A DNA stretch of 64,000 nt, taken from assembly GCF_900167535.1 (NCBI RefSeq), contig NZ_FUYE01000001.1, forward strand, positions 1-64,000. The letters are read 5' to 3'. Source of the DNA: Prosthecobacter debontii (GTDB taxonomy: Bacteria > Verrucomicrobiota > Verrucomicrobiia > Verrucomicrobiales > Verrucomicrobiaceae). The stretch's first letter is position 1. Each line of letters opens with the position of its first letter. Of the stretch, positions 16,833 through 25,305 are shown in pieces. The position numbers and the translations under genes are program-made. The notes under the pieces are model-generated. The model had not been told where the DNA came from. It saw only the letters and a list, made by a program, of their open reading frames with translations, and ran no database searches.

Positions 16833-18473
16833 ATGTCCGAAGTCGCCGCCAAAGCCCCCCACGAAGTCAGCCGCCGCCGCACCTTCGCGATCATTTCCCA
16901 CCCTGACGCCGGTAAAACGACGCTGACGGAAAAGCTCCTGCTCTATGGGGGTGCCGTGCAACTCGCGGGTAGTGTGACGGCGCGTAAGAATCAGCGGGCG
17001 ACGACCTCGGACTGGATGGAGCTGGAAAAGCAGCGTGGTATCTCGGTGTCATCCACGGTGCTCCAGTTTGAATACAAAGATTGCGTGGTGAATCTGTTGG
17101 ATACCCCCGGTCACAAAGACTTCTCGGAGGACACTTATCGCGTGCTCACCGCCGTGGATGCGGCGGTAATGGTGATTGACGCCGGTAAGGGGATCGAGAG
17201 CCAAACGCTGAAGCTCTTCGAAGTCTGCCGCCGTCGTGGCGTGCCGATTTTCACTTTCATGAACAAGCTGGATCGCCCGGCTCGTCCACCGCTTGAACTG
17301 TTGGATGAACTGGAGCGCGTGCTCGGCATCGCCGCTTGTCCGATGAACTGGCCACTGGGTGATGGGGTGGATTTCAAGGGGGTGTTTGATCGTGAATCGA
17401 ATCAGGTCCACCTCTTTGAGCGAACCGTCGGTGGCAAGTTCCGTGCGCCGGTGAATGTGAAGGGCATCGAAGACGACAGCGTGCGGGATGCCCTGCCACC
17501 GTTGGTCTATCAGCGTGTCTGTGATGAGCTGGATCTGCTGGAGGGCGGAGGCTCTCCGTTTGATTTCGATCAAGTTCGTAAGGGTCAGCTCTCCCCCGTC
17601 TTCTACGGCAGCGCGATGAATAACTTCGGCGTGCAGATGATGCTGGACGGCTTCCTCAAAATTGCGCCACCTCCCGCGCCACGCATGTCAGGGGATCAAT
17701 TTATCGAGCCTGCGAGCCCGAATTTCAGCGGCTTCGTCTTCAAAATTCAGGCCAACATGAACCCGAAGCATCGTGACCGTGTGGCTTTCATTCGCATTGT
17801 CTCCGGCTGCTTCCAGCGTGACATGAGCGCCACCAATACCCGCACGGGAACACGCATGCGGTTAGGTAACTCGCAGCGTCTGTTCGCTCAGGAGCGTGAA
17901 ACGGTCAATGAAGCCTGGGCGGGTGATGTGGTGGGTCTGGTGGGGAACTATGATCTCCAGATCGGTGATACCTTATCGGAGGAAGCAGGCATCAAATTCG
18001 ACGAGATGCCGACTTTCCCGCCGGAGTGTTTTGCGTATCTGCACAATGAAAACACCTCCAAATTCAAACGCTTCCGTGAAGGTCTGGATCAGCTTCTCAA
18101 GGAAGGTGTGGCTCAACCCTTCGAGCTGCCCGATGCCGCCGTTCGTGTGCCTTTGTTAGGCGCCGTGGGACCTCTTCAGTTCGATGTGCTGAAGTATCGC
18201 CTGGAGAGCGAATACAACGCGGAGGTGCGCCTGGAATTTGCGCCCTGGAGTTTAGTGCGCTGGATCAAAGAGAAAAACCCAGAAGACGCTCCCAAGCCTG
18301 TTCGCGGACAGGTGGGGCCCTCCCGCCCTAACCTCGTGGCCTCCTACGACACGACTTTGGCTCAAGATGTCCACGGCAATTGGGTCGCGCTCTTCGGCGA
18401 CAAAGTCAGCCTCGGTTACTTTGAATCCAAGAACGCCGAGAAGTTCCACATCAGTCCATTTCCGGTGAGTTAA
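16833..18473 (+). CDS. prfC: Peptide chain release factor 3
   Basis: A 546-residue translational GTPase that recycles class I release factors from the ribosome. The P-loop is SHPDAGKTTLTEKL (~27-40), switch I QRGISVSSTVLQFEY (~68-82), G3 DTPGHKDFSEDTYRVL (~89-104) and G4 NKLD (~143-146). Domain II (KHRDRVAFIRIVSG) and the RF3 C-terminal domain (GAVGPLQFDVLKYRLESEY) follow in the usual order. Length is slightly above the 529 residues typical of E. coli RF3. It is monocistronic, and no Shine-Dalgarno sequence precedes ATG 16833. Confidence 0.95.
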   Translation: MSEVAAKAPHEVSRRRTFAIISHPDAGKTTLTEKLLLYGGAVQLAGSVTARKNQRATTSDWMELEKQRGISVSSTVLQFEYKDCVVNLLDTPGHKDFSEDTYRVLTAVDAAVMVIDAGKGIESQTLKLFEVCRRRGVPIFTFMNKLDRPARPPLELLDELERVLGIAACPMNWPLGDGVDFKGVFDRESNQVHLFERTVGGKFRAPVNVKGIEDDSVRDALPPLVYQRVCDELDLLEGGGSPFDFDQVRKGQLSPVFYGSAMNNFGVQMMLDGFLKIAPPPAPRMSGDQFIEPASPNFSGFVFKIQANMNPKHRDRVAFIRIVSGCFQRDMSATNTRTGTRMRLGNSQRLFAQERETVNEAWAGDVVGLVGNYDLQIGDTLSEEAGIKFDEMPTFPPECFAYLHNENTSKFKRFREGLDQLLKEGVAQPFELPDAAVRVPLLGAVGPLQFDVLKYRLESEYNAEVRLEFAPWSLVRWIKEKNPEDAPKPVRGQVGPSRPNLVASYDTTLAQDVHGNWVALFGDKVSLGYFESKNAEKFHISPFPVS

Positions 18474-18528
18474 GAAGAAACGTTTCCGAGCTTTCCAAAT
18501 CTTACCGTAGCCCTCATTCTGATGGGAT

Positions 18529-19071
18529 ATGCGTCAAATATTGTATTCCGTCCTCTTTGCTGTCGTCTCACTCACTGCCGCTGTTGCGGAAACTGTGGAC
18601 CTCGGGGCTTATGGAAAAGTGAGTCTAGATGTGCCTGAGGGGTGGACATCTGAAGTGCAGAGACATCCTGCGGGTGTCAACCTGACCGTGCGGCCCAAGG
18701 GCGAAGCGAATGCAGCATGTAAGGTCACCGTGATGCTGCTGGATGGTGAAAACGATGTCCCATTTGCCGAAATGGAAAAACGTTGGGTGGGCACGTTGGC
18801 TCCCTTTGCCGAGGGATCGGTCGAGAAATCGTCTGAACCAGTGAAGCTCCGCCTTAAGTCGGGTAACGGCATGTATGCCGTTTTTACAGATGCCAGCTTG
18901 GTGGGGAAACCTGTGCAGCCCGAGAATTACAAGGTGATGGCACCCGGAATGATTAAGCTGACGAAAGAAGTGATTGTTGCGACGACCATTTTTTGTGATG
19001 ATAAAGACGGCAAGGAGTTTGCGGATTTGGTGAAAATGCTGGAATCGCTAAGCCTCGATAACACGTTGTAA
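18529..19071 (+). CDS. Secreted hypothetical protein
   Basis: A 180-residue protein with a signal peptide (MRQILYSVLFAVVSLTAAVA, cleavage after residue ~20). The mature domain alternates strands and a few helices: YGKVSLDVPEGWTSEVQRH opens it, a motif resembling small exported PsbP/LpqN-type folds that start with a 'vPegW' segment. It ends with a helix EFADLVKMLESLSL. No catalytic motif is visible. It begins a plus-strand run (DUF2007 protein, redoxin, TPR protein) with 10- and 21-bp gaps, so an envelope-related role in that group is likely. Confidence 0.65.
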   Translation: MRQILYSVLFAVVSLTAAVAETVDLGAYGKVSLDVPEGWTSEVQRHPAGVNLTVRPKGEANAACKVTVMLLDGENDVPFAEMEKRWVGTLAPFAEGSVEKSSEPVKLRLKSGNGMYAVFTDASLVGKPVQPENYKVMAPGMIKLTKEVIVATTIFCDDKDGKEFADLVKMLESLSLDNTL

Positions 19072-19081
19072 TCGTTGCCGC

Positions 19082-19408
19082 ATGAAACAGATTTTCGTCG
19101 ATCCTGACCTGACACGCGTGAGCTTTGCTCGGAACGTCCTGGAGGCGGAGGGGATCGCTTGTTTCATCCAGAATGAAAACACGCGCACCCTCGGGCCAAG
19201 CGTCGCAGGCTACAGTTACACGCAGCTCCTGGACCCCGCCCTATGCGTCCTGGATGAGACGCAGTGGGAGAAGGCGGCGGAAATCATTCAGACGCATTTC
19301 AAGAACTCGACTGCGGACGGGCCGGAGTGGCAATGCAAAGGCTGCCAGGAATTGAATCCTGCGGCGTTTGATCTGTGTTGGAACTGCGGTGCCGAGCACG
19401 TCGTTTAG
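19082..19408 (+). CDS. DUF2007-type small protein with zinc ribbon
   Basis: A 108-residue protein. The N-terminal half (MKQIFVDPDLTRVSFARNVLEAEGIACFIQNENT) is the DUF2007/'putative signal transducing protein' fold, an alpha/beta ACT-like unit. The C-terminus (WQCKGCQELNPAAFDLCWNCG) holds a CxxC-x10-CxxC zinc ribbon of RanBP2 type. Binding of a small ligand or protein partner is assumed for the family, and no activity is known. It starts 10 bp after the secreted hypothetical gene and ends 21 bp before the redoxin gene, so the three are probably cotranscribed. Confidence 0.75.
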   Translation: MKQIFVDPDLTRVSFARNVLEAEGIACFIQNENTRTLGPSVAGYSYTQLLDPALCVLDETQWEKAAEIIQTHFKNSTADGPEWQCKGCQELNPAAFDLCWNCGAEHVV

Positions 19409-19429
19409 CCTTTCTCATCTCATCCTGCC

Positions 19430-20656
19430 ATGAAACCCTGCTTTTTAGTCTTTGCAGCTTTGTGCGCTTTGCTTGTCTCGCCGCTGGCTCATGGAGCCCC
19501 GGCTAAAAAAGGCAGTTTCATGCCTGAGGGGTTTCATGAACTTCAGATCGGTGATCAAGCGCCGGACTTTGAATTGTTAGGCATCGATGAAGAGATGCAT
19601 GGTCTCAGCGAGTATGCCGAAGCTAAGTATCTGATGATCGCTTTCATCAGCAATCATTGCCCGACTTCTCAAGCTATGGAGGGTCGCCTCAAGAGCTTGG
19701 CTAAAACCTACAAGAGCAAAGGGTTGAAGGTGGTGGCAATCAATCCGAATGACCCGGCGGCTTTGCGTCCTGATGAGTTAGGCTATTCCCAATACAACGA
19801 CAGCTTTCCTGAAATGAAGCGCCATGCGAAGGAGCAGGATTTTAACTTCCCTTACCTTTATGATGGCGAAACACAGAAGGTGGCACTGGCCTACGGTTGC
19901 CTTGCCACGCCTCATGTCTTCCTGTTCGATCGAGAGCGTAAACTTCGATACCAAGGGCGGTTTGACGATTCTCGTTTTGCCGATCCCCAAACGGTGACCA
20001 GCAATGACGCTCAAAACGCTCTGGACGCCATGCTGGCAGGGGCTGAAATCACAGTGCCTGTGACCAAACCTCATGGCTGTTCCACCAAATGGATCTCCAA
20101 ACGCGATCAGGTAACTGCCGACAATGAGAAGTGGGAGAAAGGCGAAGTGGATGTGCAATTGATCGATGCCAAAGGGGTCGCTGAACTGCGTAAAAATGAC
20201 ACGAAGAAGGTTCGCCTCTTCAACGTCTGGGCCACTTGGTGTGGTCCCTGTGTGAAGGAGTTTCCCGAGCTCGTCGCTACCTCTCGCAAGTTCGGTCTGC
20301 GTGATTTTGAGTTCATCAGCGTCAGCCTGGATGACCCTGAGACGGTGGCCGATGTGAAGGCCTTTCTAGAGAAGAACAACGCTATTGTTCCGGATAAACT
20401 CAAACCCAGTTTGAAAGCCGAAGGTCGCAGTGGAAATGCCTACATCTTCAATGAAGCCAACAGCGATGCCTTGATCCAAGCGCTCGATCCGGAATGGCCA
20501 GGACCGATTCCACACACCTTGGTCGTGGCCCCAGGCGGCGAGGTGATCTTTCGCCACAATGGTCCAGTCGATGGCGATGAACTCCGAGCCAAGATTCTCG
20601 ATCACATGGGCCGTTTTTATGTGCCGGAATCGGAACCTGCTGTCACTGCCCCATGA
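19430..20656 (+). CDS. Exported protein with two thioredoxin-like (redoxin) domains
   Basis: A 408-residue protein with signal peptide MKPCFLVFAALCALLVSPLA. Domain 1 (~40-200) is an AhpC/TSA-type redoxin: QAPDFELLGIDEE, FISNHCPTSQAMEGRL and ATPHVFLFDRERKLRYQGRFDD. The usual CNHCP pair has become SNHCP, leaving a single cysteine. Domain 2 (~230-400) is TlpA-like with an intact CxxC in FNVWATWCGPCVKEFPEL and a cis-Pro region IPHTLVVAPGG. It probably acts as a periplasmic thiol-disulfide reductase. Its stop overlaps the next ATG (ATGA), so it is coupled to the TPR protein. Confidence 0.82.
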   Translation: MKPCFLVFAALCALLVSPLAHGAPAKKGSFMPEGFHELQIGDQAPDFELLGIDEEMHGLSEYAEAKYLMIAFISNHCPTSQAMEGRLKSLAKTYKSKGLKVVAINPNDPAALRPDELGYSQYNDSFPEMKRHAKEQDFNFPYLYDGETQKVALAYGCLATPHVFLFDRERKLRYQGRFDDSRFADPQTVTSNDAQNALDAMLAGAEITVPVTKPHGCSTKWISKRDQVTADNEKWEKGEVDVQLIDAKGVAELRKNDTKKVRLFNVWATWCGPCVKEFPELVATSRKFGLRDFEFISVSLDDPETVADVKAFLEKNNAIVPDKLKPSLKAEGRSGNAYIFNEANSDALIQALDPEWPGPIPHTLVVAPGGEVIFRHNGPVDGDELRAKILDHMGRFYVPESEPAVTAP

Positions 20657-21282
20657 TTCGTCTTTTACTTCCTTTGTTTGTTTGTCTGGGCACGACGTGG
20701 GCCCAAGATGGCGTGTCGCCTAACGAGTTATTTCGTGAAGGTGTGAAAGCCTTTTATGACGCTAAGCCGAAGGAGTCGGTGCAGGCGTTTGATCGCTTGA
20801 TCGAAAAGGCTCCTCAAGCGAAACCCCAACTCTGGCAGCGCGGGTTATCGCTTTACTACACAGGGGATTTTCAGGCTGGGCGAGAGCAATTCGAGGAGCA
20901 TCAAACGGTGAATCCTGCGGACGTGGAGAATGCGGCTTGGCATTTCATCTGCGTGGCGCGAGCGGAGAATGTGGAAGCCGCGAGGAAAGCCCTGATCCCG
21001 ATCGAAGGGGACTCGCGCATTCCCATGAAAGAAGTACATGACTTGTTTGCGGGGAAGGGCACCCCTGAAGAAGTCCTCAAAGCGGCTGAAAGTGGCGACG
21101 GGGACGATTTAAGAAACCATCGCTGTTATGCTCATCTCTATCTCGGCCTTTATTTCGAGGCCCTCGGGGATGAAGCCCAAGCCAAGAATCATATGCTCAA
21201 AGCCGCGCGTGATTACTCGATGGATCATTACATGGGCACCTGCGCTCAGGTGCATGTGAAAGTGCGAGGCTGGGATCAGTAA
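20653..21282 (+). CDS. Exported TPR-repeat protein
   Basis: A 209-residue protein with a short signal (MIRLLLPLFVCLGTTWAQDG) followed by about four tetratricopeptide-like helix pairs: NELFREGVKAFYDAKPKESVQAF, LWQRGLSLYYTGDFQAGREQF, WHFICVARAENVEAARKALI and YAHLYLGLYFEALGDEAQAKNHML. TPR arrays mediate protein-protein contacts. This family of short exported TPR proteins (NlpI-like in architecture) has no assigned function here. Translation is coupled to the redoxin by a 4-bp overlap, and a strong terminator follows, marking the operon end. Confidence 0.78.
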   Translation: MIRLLLPLFVCLGTTWAQDGVSPNELFREGVKAFYDAKPKESVQAFDRLIEKAPQAKPQLWQRGLSLYYTGDFQAGREQFEEHQTVNPADVENAAWHFICVARAENVEAARKALIPIEGDSRIPMKEVHDLFAGKGTPEEVLKAAESGDGDDLRNHRCYAHLYLGLYFEALGDEAQAKNHMLKAARDYSMDHYMGTCAQVHVKVRGWDQ

Positions 21283-21287
21283 TGTAG

Positions 21288-21312
21288 AGCTGTTGCGCCG
21301 AAACAGCTTTTT
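21288..21312 (+). terminator. Rho-independent terminator of the 18.5-21.3 kb operon
   Basis: AGCTGTT (21288-21294) pairs with AACAGCT (21302-21308) over a GCGCCGA loop, ending in five T. It begins 5 bp after the TPR gene stop. A second perfect hairpin, CCGTTGG/CCAACGG (21313-21329), follows immediately and lies just past the stop of the convergent methyltransferase gene. Confidence 0.8.
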
Positions 21313-21334
21313 CCGTTGGTGCCCAACGGAGCAC

Positions 21335-21991
21335 TTAACCTTTCCTTTTCAGCACTGCGACCCAGCGATCTACCGATTTACCGGGAGCATCGGAAAGCTC
21401 ACGAGAGGCCTTGTTGCGCTTGTTGCTCACCACTTCCATGCCGAGGGCTTCGAGAGCTTTCAGCGCTAGCTTATGCTCCACATCGAAGTAGCTGGTAATG
21501 ACCAACATTCCATCGGGGCGAAGTTTGGCGATGCCCTGATCGAAGATCTTCTTCCAGAGTTCCTGACCGTGCCAGAAGTTCTGATGGCGCAGGAAGACGA
21601 GATTGAAGTCGTCACCTAACTCCTTGTGCTGGTCAATCTTGGTGGCGTCTTCGATCAGAAATTTGGCGGGGAGATGAGCGTGCTGATCTCGAGCTTGGCG
21701 GATTTCTCGGATGCGGATGTCGGCCCCGACCATTTCCACCTGACCACCCGTGGCGAGTTCCTGACCGACGCAAACCAAGGTTTCGGCTTCGTCACAGCGT
21801 CCACAAGCTAGGTTGAGGATGCGCATGTCGGGCTGGGGAGCGAGATTTGGCTTCAACCCGTCGTGTAATAGAGCTTTCAGTTTGGCCATGTCTTGGGCCA
21901 GCGCCGGAGGGAGAGGCGCGTCGGCCGAGGCTTGCACGAGGAGAGGGGCTCCTTCGTTCAGGATGAGGTCGGGGCGATCTGACGGGCTCAT
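21335..21991 (-). CDS. SAM-dependent methyltransferase (class I fold)
   Basis: A 218-residue protein from ATG 21991. Motif I appears as MRILNLACGRCDEAETLV (~residue 48), a cysteine-containing variant of the glycine-rich SAM loop. Motif II/acidic end is MVGADIRIREI (~82), and the later strands FNLVFLRHQNFWHG and GMLVITSYFDVEHKLALKALEALGMEV follow class I order. The C-terminus is basic (DRWVAVLKRKG). The acceptor is unknown. Its frame is open to 22087, but ATG 21991 gives the more natural N-terminus. It is divergent from a small exported-protein gene across a region rich in inverted repeats. Confidence 0.72.
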   Translation of the reverse strand: MSPSDRPDLILNEGAPLLVQASADAPLPPALAQDMAKLKALLHDGLKPNLAPQPDMRILNLACGRCDEAETLVCVGQELATGGQVEMVGADIRIREIRQARDQHAHLPAKFLIEDATKIDQHKELGDDFNLVFLRHQNFWHGQELWKKIFDQGIAKLRPDGMLVITSYFDVEHKLALKALEALGMEVVSNKRNKASRELSDAPGKSVDRWVAVLKRKG

Positions 21992-22012
21992 GGGAACTGA
22001 GAATGGATCATG

Positions 22013-22103
22013 ATTTGCGAGTTTTGGCAAGATGGGGAGGATGACGGAAATCGCCCCAGGTAGAATTGATAGTCGCAAATCTGGCATGAATATGGCATAT
22101 TCA
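22013..22103. promoter_or_regulatory. Divergent promoter region with two inverted repeats
   Basis: ATTTGCGA (22013-22020) is matched by TCGCAAAT (22073-22080). TGAATAT/ATATTCA with a GGC centre (22087-22103) is a perfect 17-bp inverted repeat 11 bp before the plus-strand start. It lies between the methyltransferase gene and the 22115 gene and is a candidate operator region. Confidence 0.35.
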
Positions 22104-22114
22104 GACCTCCGGAT

Positions 22115-22615
22115 ATGAATCGTCGTCTCTATTCGCTCGCTCTGCTCGTCGGTCTGCCGACGCTTTCCTCCGTTGGCGGGGACGTGATTGAGGCACCGCG
22201 TGCGACGCCCTGGGCTTCCCGCTGCCAGATTTTGTGCGCGAATTTAGTCACTGCGATTCGGGAGCGTCCCGATACCCTGGAGATGCGCTTGGAGGACGCT
22301 TTGGTGATCAATGAATCCTGTGCACCGGAGATCATTACGGCAGCCATGGATGCCGTGCGGGCTAAGCCAGCGCTCGTGCAGAAGATCCTAGAGACCGCCA
22401 TCAAGATGGTGCCGTCTCGGACCACGATGATGATGGAGGTGGTGCATTCCTACGTCCCTGCCTCGGAGATCCGCCCGGCGATCATTGAAGAAATCCGGAC
22501 CGCCATTGTTGAGGACGCCCCACCCTTGCAGGAAGAAATCCGCCGAGCCGAGCTGCCCACAACGGCGGTCTCCACGCCCATTGAGGAAATTCGCCGGGCT
22601 GAAGTGGTGCGTTAA
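22115..22615 (+). CDS. Exported hypothetical protein with repeated EEIRRAE motifs
   Basis: A 166-residue protein with a probable signal peptide (MNRRLYSLALLVGLPTLSSVG). The mature region is helical (CQILCANLVTAIRERPDTLEMRLEDALVIN and APEIITAAMDAVRAKPALVQKILETAIKMVP). It resembles small verrucomicrobial exported proteins in which short helices are repeated: IIEEIRTAIVEDA, QEEIRRAELP and IEEIRRAEVV recur in the last 50 residues. No known domain. It is convergent with the Doc toxin gene, ending 3 bp from it, and divergent from the methyltransferase. Confidence 0.6.
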   Translation: MNRRLYSLALLVGLPTLSSVGGDVIEAPRATPWASRCQILCANLVTAIRERPDTLEMRLEDALVINESCAPEIITAAMDAVRAKPALVQKILETAIKMVPSRTTMMMEVVHSYVPASEIRPAIIEEIRTAIVEDAPPLQEEIRRAELPTTAVSTPIEEIRRAEVVR

Positions 22616-22617
22616 AG

Positions 22618-23022
22618 TTAAAGCGTTTGAGCGTCCAGGTTCACGGAATTGGCCTCCAGCCAAGCTGCGTAGCCTGACTCAGTCATTTCACCTGCGGCGA
22701 GAGCAAGCGTGCGTATCGCCGCATCCGCTTCAGTGGCTTGAAAACAAAAGCCGTTAAGCTCTAACATCAAAACAGCGGTGACAAAGCCTGTTCGCTTATT
22801 CCCATCGAGAAAGGGATGATTTTTCACTAAGCCATAATATGCATAGCCGGCTGCCAAATCGAACAAGTTGGGATGCCCGTAAGCAAAGAGATTTTGTGGC
22901 TTGCCTAACGCCGAGTCAAGCAGCCCATCGTCTCGAATGCCAGAGGAACCGCCGTGTTCGTGTAGCGACTGCTCGTGGAGAGCGAGAACGGTTTCTTTCA
23001 AGATCCATTCGGGCTCGTTCAT
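22618..23022 (-). CDS. doc: Doc-type (Fic-fold) death-on-curing toxin
   Basis: A 134-residue Fic/Doc-fold protein with the catalytic motif HPFLDGNKR at residues 69-77, the same HPFxxGNKR core as P1 Doc, which phosphorylates elongation factor Tu. Helices before it (DDGLLDSALGKPQNLFAYG) and after it (TGFVTAVLMLELNGF) are typical. The motif is intact, so the toxin is probably active. Its ATG overlaps the stop of an AbrB-type antitoxin gene by 4 bp, giving a standard antitoxin-first operon. Confidence 0.9.
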   Translation of the reverse strand: MNEPEWILKETVLALHEQSLHEHGGSSGIRDDGLLDSALGKPQNLFAYGHPNLFDLAAGYAYYGLVKNHPFLDGNKRTGFVTAVLMLELNGFCFQATEADAAIRTLALAAGEMTESGYAAWLEANSVNLDAQTL

Positions 23023-23249
23023 TTGGCCAATTCTCGGAGAGTATTGCGGTAGCGCTCCATGATGCTTTGAGCCGCCTTCATTTGGGGACTGACGTCAGGT
23101 CTTGCTGTATTTAGGCGCAGGCTGCCATCGGGACCTTCACTCAAAAGCACGGTTTCACCCTCTTCTGCTTTCAAATGAGCGAGCGCTTCTTTGGGCAGAA
23201 CGAGACCCACAGAATTGCCTATTTTACGTAGTTTGAGTTCAAGAACCAT
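23019..23249 (-). CDS. AbrB/MazE-type antitoxin
   Basis: A 76-residue protein. Residues 3-48 form a SpoVT-AbrB swapped-hairpin DNA-binding domain (LKLRKIGNSVGLVLPKEALAHLKAEEGETVLLSEG). The C-terminal ~25 residues (DVSPQMKAAQSIMERYRNTLREL) would bind and neutralise the toxin. Coupling to doc by an ATGA overlap supports a toxin-antitoxin pair. Doc is classically paired with Phd, so an AbrB-type partner is a mixed pairing, though similar combinations are annotated in other genomes. A near-palindrome upstream is a candidate autoregulatory site. Confidence 0.85.
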   Translation of the reverse strand: MVLELKLRKIGNSVGLVLPKEALAHLKAEEGETVLLSEGPDGSLRLNTARPDVSPQMKAAQSIMERYRNTLRELAK

Positions 23250-23266
23250 AGGCCCACTGTATCCAC

Positions 23267-23282
23267 GGACGTTATAACATCC
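23267..23282. promoter_or_regulatory. Near-palindrome upstream of the toxin-antitoxin operon
   Basis: GGACGTTATAACATCC is symmetric around GTTATAAC with one mismatched pair and lies 18 bp upstream of the antitoxin ATG. AbrB-type antitoxins usually repress their own operon from such sites. Assignment is inferential. Confidence 0.35.
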
Positions 23283-23309
23283 ACAGAATAACAGTGACTG
23301 CTGTAGGCC

Positions 23310-24533
23310 TCAGAACTTCAATTCTTCGTTGAAGATCATGCGAGCGGCTTGAGCGACATCCTTGTCACCGCGGCCCGAGAGATTGGCGATGATGACTTGG
23401 TCCTTGCTCATTTTGGGGGCCTGTTTGCGCACTTCGGCCATGGCGTGGCTGCTTTCGAGGGCAGGGATGATGCCTTCGATTCGGCTGAGTTCCTGGAAGG
23501 CTTCCAGAGCTTCGTTGTCGGTGGCGTAGTTGTATTCGACACGACCTTCGTCGTGCAACCAGGCGTGCTCAGGGCCGATGGCCGCATAGTCGAGACCGGC
23601 GCTCACGCTGTGGGTGAGTTCGATCTGGCCGTCTGCATTCGCGAGCAACCAAGTCTTGGTGCCTTGCAGCACGCCGAGGCGTCCACCCTGGAATCGAGCG
23701 GCATGACGTTCGGGGATGATGCCGTCACCGCCAGCCTCCACGCCGATCATGCGCACATTGGCATCATTGAGGAAGGGGTGGAAAAGGCCGATGGAATTGC
23801 TACCGCCACCCACACAGGCGACGAGGAGGTCTGGGAGGCGCTCCTCGCGCTCCAAAATCTGCTGGCGAGCTTCCAGACCGATCACGCGGTGGAAATCACG
23901 CACCATCATGGGGAAGGGATGGGAGCCGAGGGCGCTGCCGAGGATGTAGTGGGTGCTACGCACGTTCGTCACCCAGTCACGCATGGCCTCATTCACGGCT
24001 TCTTTCAGCGTGGCCTGTCCAGCGGTCACGGCGACGACTTTGGCCCCCAGCAAACGCATGCGCGCCACGTTCAGGGCCTGACGCTCCATGTCCACCTGGC
24101 CCATGTAAATGGTACATTCCAGGCCGAAACGAGCACAGACCGTGGCGGTGGCCACACCGTGCTGACCCGCGCCGGTTTCTGCAATGATGCGCTTTTTGCC
24201 AAGGCGCAGGGCGAGCAGAGCTTGGGCAAGGGCATTGTTGATCTTGTGGGCACCTGTGTGGAGCAGGTCTTCACGCTTCAGGTAAATGCGGGCACCGCCC
24301 AGAACTTCCGTCCAGCGTTCGGCAAAGTAGAGAGGGGTAGGCCGGCCCACGTATTCATGGAGCAGGCGGTTCAGTTCTGTATGGAAAAGCGGATCCACCT
24401 TGGCGCGCTCATATTCCTCCGTCAGTTCGTTCAGCGCAGACATGAGTGTCTCCGGAACAAACATGCCTCCATAGCGGCCAAAGTGGCCGTGTTTGTCAGG
24501 CATCACAGGGAGAGGGGCAGCAGTGGCAGTCAT
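23310..24533 (-). CDS. trpB: Tryptophan synthase beta chain
   Basis: A 407-residue PLP enzyme that condenses indole with L-serine to tryptophan in complex with TrpA. The PLP lysine is in [11 protein letters not shown] (~residue 95), with [20 protein letters not shown] after it. The phosphate loop is [15 protein letters not shown] (~240), and the C-terminal [14 protein letters not shown] is typical of TrpB1. Length matches the family. No trpA, trpF or other trp gene is adjacent: the upstream neighbour is 5-formyl-THF cyclo-ligase and downstream is the toxin-antitoxin pair. The trp genes are therefore scattered, or trpA lies elsewhere. Confidence 0.96.
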   Translation of the reverse strand: MTATAAPLPVMPDKHGHFGRYGGMFVPETLMSALNELTEEYERAKVDPLFHTELNRLLHEYVGRPTPLYFAERWTEVLGGARIYLKREDLLHTGAHKINNALAQALLALRLGKKRIIAETGAGQHGVATATVCARFGLECTIYMGQVDMERQALNVARMRLLGAKVVAVTAGQATLKEAVNEAMRDWVTNVRSTHYILGSALGSHPFPMMVRDFHRVIGLEARQQILEREERLPDLLVACVGGGSNSIGLFHPFLNDANVRMIGVEAGGDGIIPERHAARFQGGRLGVLQGTKTWLLANADGQIELTHSVSAGLDYAAIGPEHAWLHDEGRVEYNYATDNEALEAFQELSRIEGIIPALESSHAMAEVRKQAPKMSKDQVIIANLSGRGDKDVAQAARMIFNEELKF

Positions 24534-24611
24534 GGCGGGGACGAAAAGGATAGAACAGAACTACGAATTGGCAAAGGGCGGCGTGAGTAAATGCCGTCCT
24601 AAAACATCGCA

Positions 24612-25196
24612 TCACCAGCGATACTCGGCGGCTTCGGTCAGCAGGGCTGGGACTGACAAGTCGTGGCTTTCATGCGGGATGGTTGGGAATAATTGTGCCT
24701 CGTAGGCCAGTGCTTGCCGTTTTGCCGTGACCTCGGGGCGTGCGAGAAATCGGTCATAATACCCCCCGCCACGGCCTAAACGGGTTCCATCTTGCCTGCT
24801 GAAGGCCAGTCCAGGGACCAGGATGAGGTTCAGTTCGCCCGGCTCAACAGCGTGTTCGAGAGTGGGAATAGGCTCCCAGACACCGAGAGGCCCCCGCTGA
24901 AGATCCTCTAGCCCTGTGACTTCATAAGCATGCAGGCCCATGCCTTCGACAAAGAACAGGGCGACTCGCCAGCCACGCTCGCGGAGCCAAGGCAAGAGCC
25001 CCGTGATGAGATCCGGCTCGTTTCGCAAACCACCAAAGAGGGCCACGGTGCCCGGGGGCTCCCAGAGATCGTCCCGGCTTTTGAGCCTTTCGATGAGCTG
25101 ATCCGACCATTGTTTGAGGTCGGCGGGAGTGACCGCACGCAGTCGGTCCCGCACTTGGAGGCGCAGTTCGGCTTTGGCTTGAGCAAGAGGAAGCAT
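24612..25196 (-). CDS. 5-formyltetrahydrofolate cyclo-ligase family protein
   Basis: A 194-residue protein of the MTHFS (YgfA) family, which converts 5-formyl-THF to 5,10-methenyl-THF with ATP. It has the N-terminal helix LAQAKAELRLQVRDRLRAVTP, the VALFGGLRNEPDLITGLLPWL strand-helix unit and the signature GRGGGYYDRFLA near residue 140. Length is normal. It starts 78 bp upstream of trpB on the same strand; co-transcription is plausible but there is no metabolic link. A rare alternative, a general cyclo-ligase-fold protein, is less likely given the intact signature. Confidence 0.88.
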   Translation of the reverse strand: MLPLAQAKAELRLQVRDRLRAVTPADLKQWSDQLIERLKSRDDLWEPPGTVALFGGLRNEPDLITGLLPWLRERGWRVALFFVEGMGLHAYEVTGLEDLQRGPLGVWEPIPTLEHAVEPGELNLILVPGLAFSRQDGTRLGRGGGYYDRFLARPEVTAKRQALAYEAQLFPTIPHESHDLSVPALLTEAAEYRW

Positions 25197-25305
25197 GGCT
25201 AGTCATACGTCTGTTCCCCTGCGGTGACACAATCTCGATGATCCAAAATGCGTGCTGGGGGAAGCGCGAGCTTGGTGGCTCATCATCTGCAAGTCATAGG
25301 GGTAA

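Noticed and set aside
23349-24590. A 413-codon open frame on the plus strand
   Set aside because: It lies antisense to trpB, is rich in His/Gly typical of mirrored coding, and has no start context or domain.
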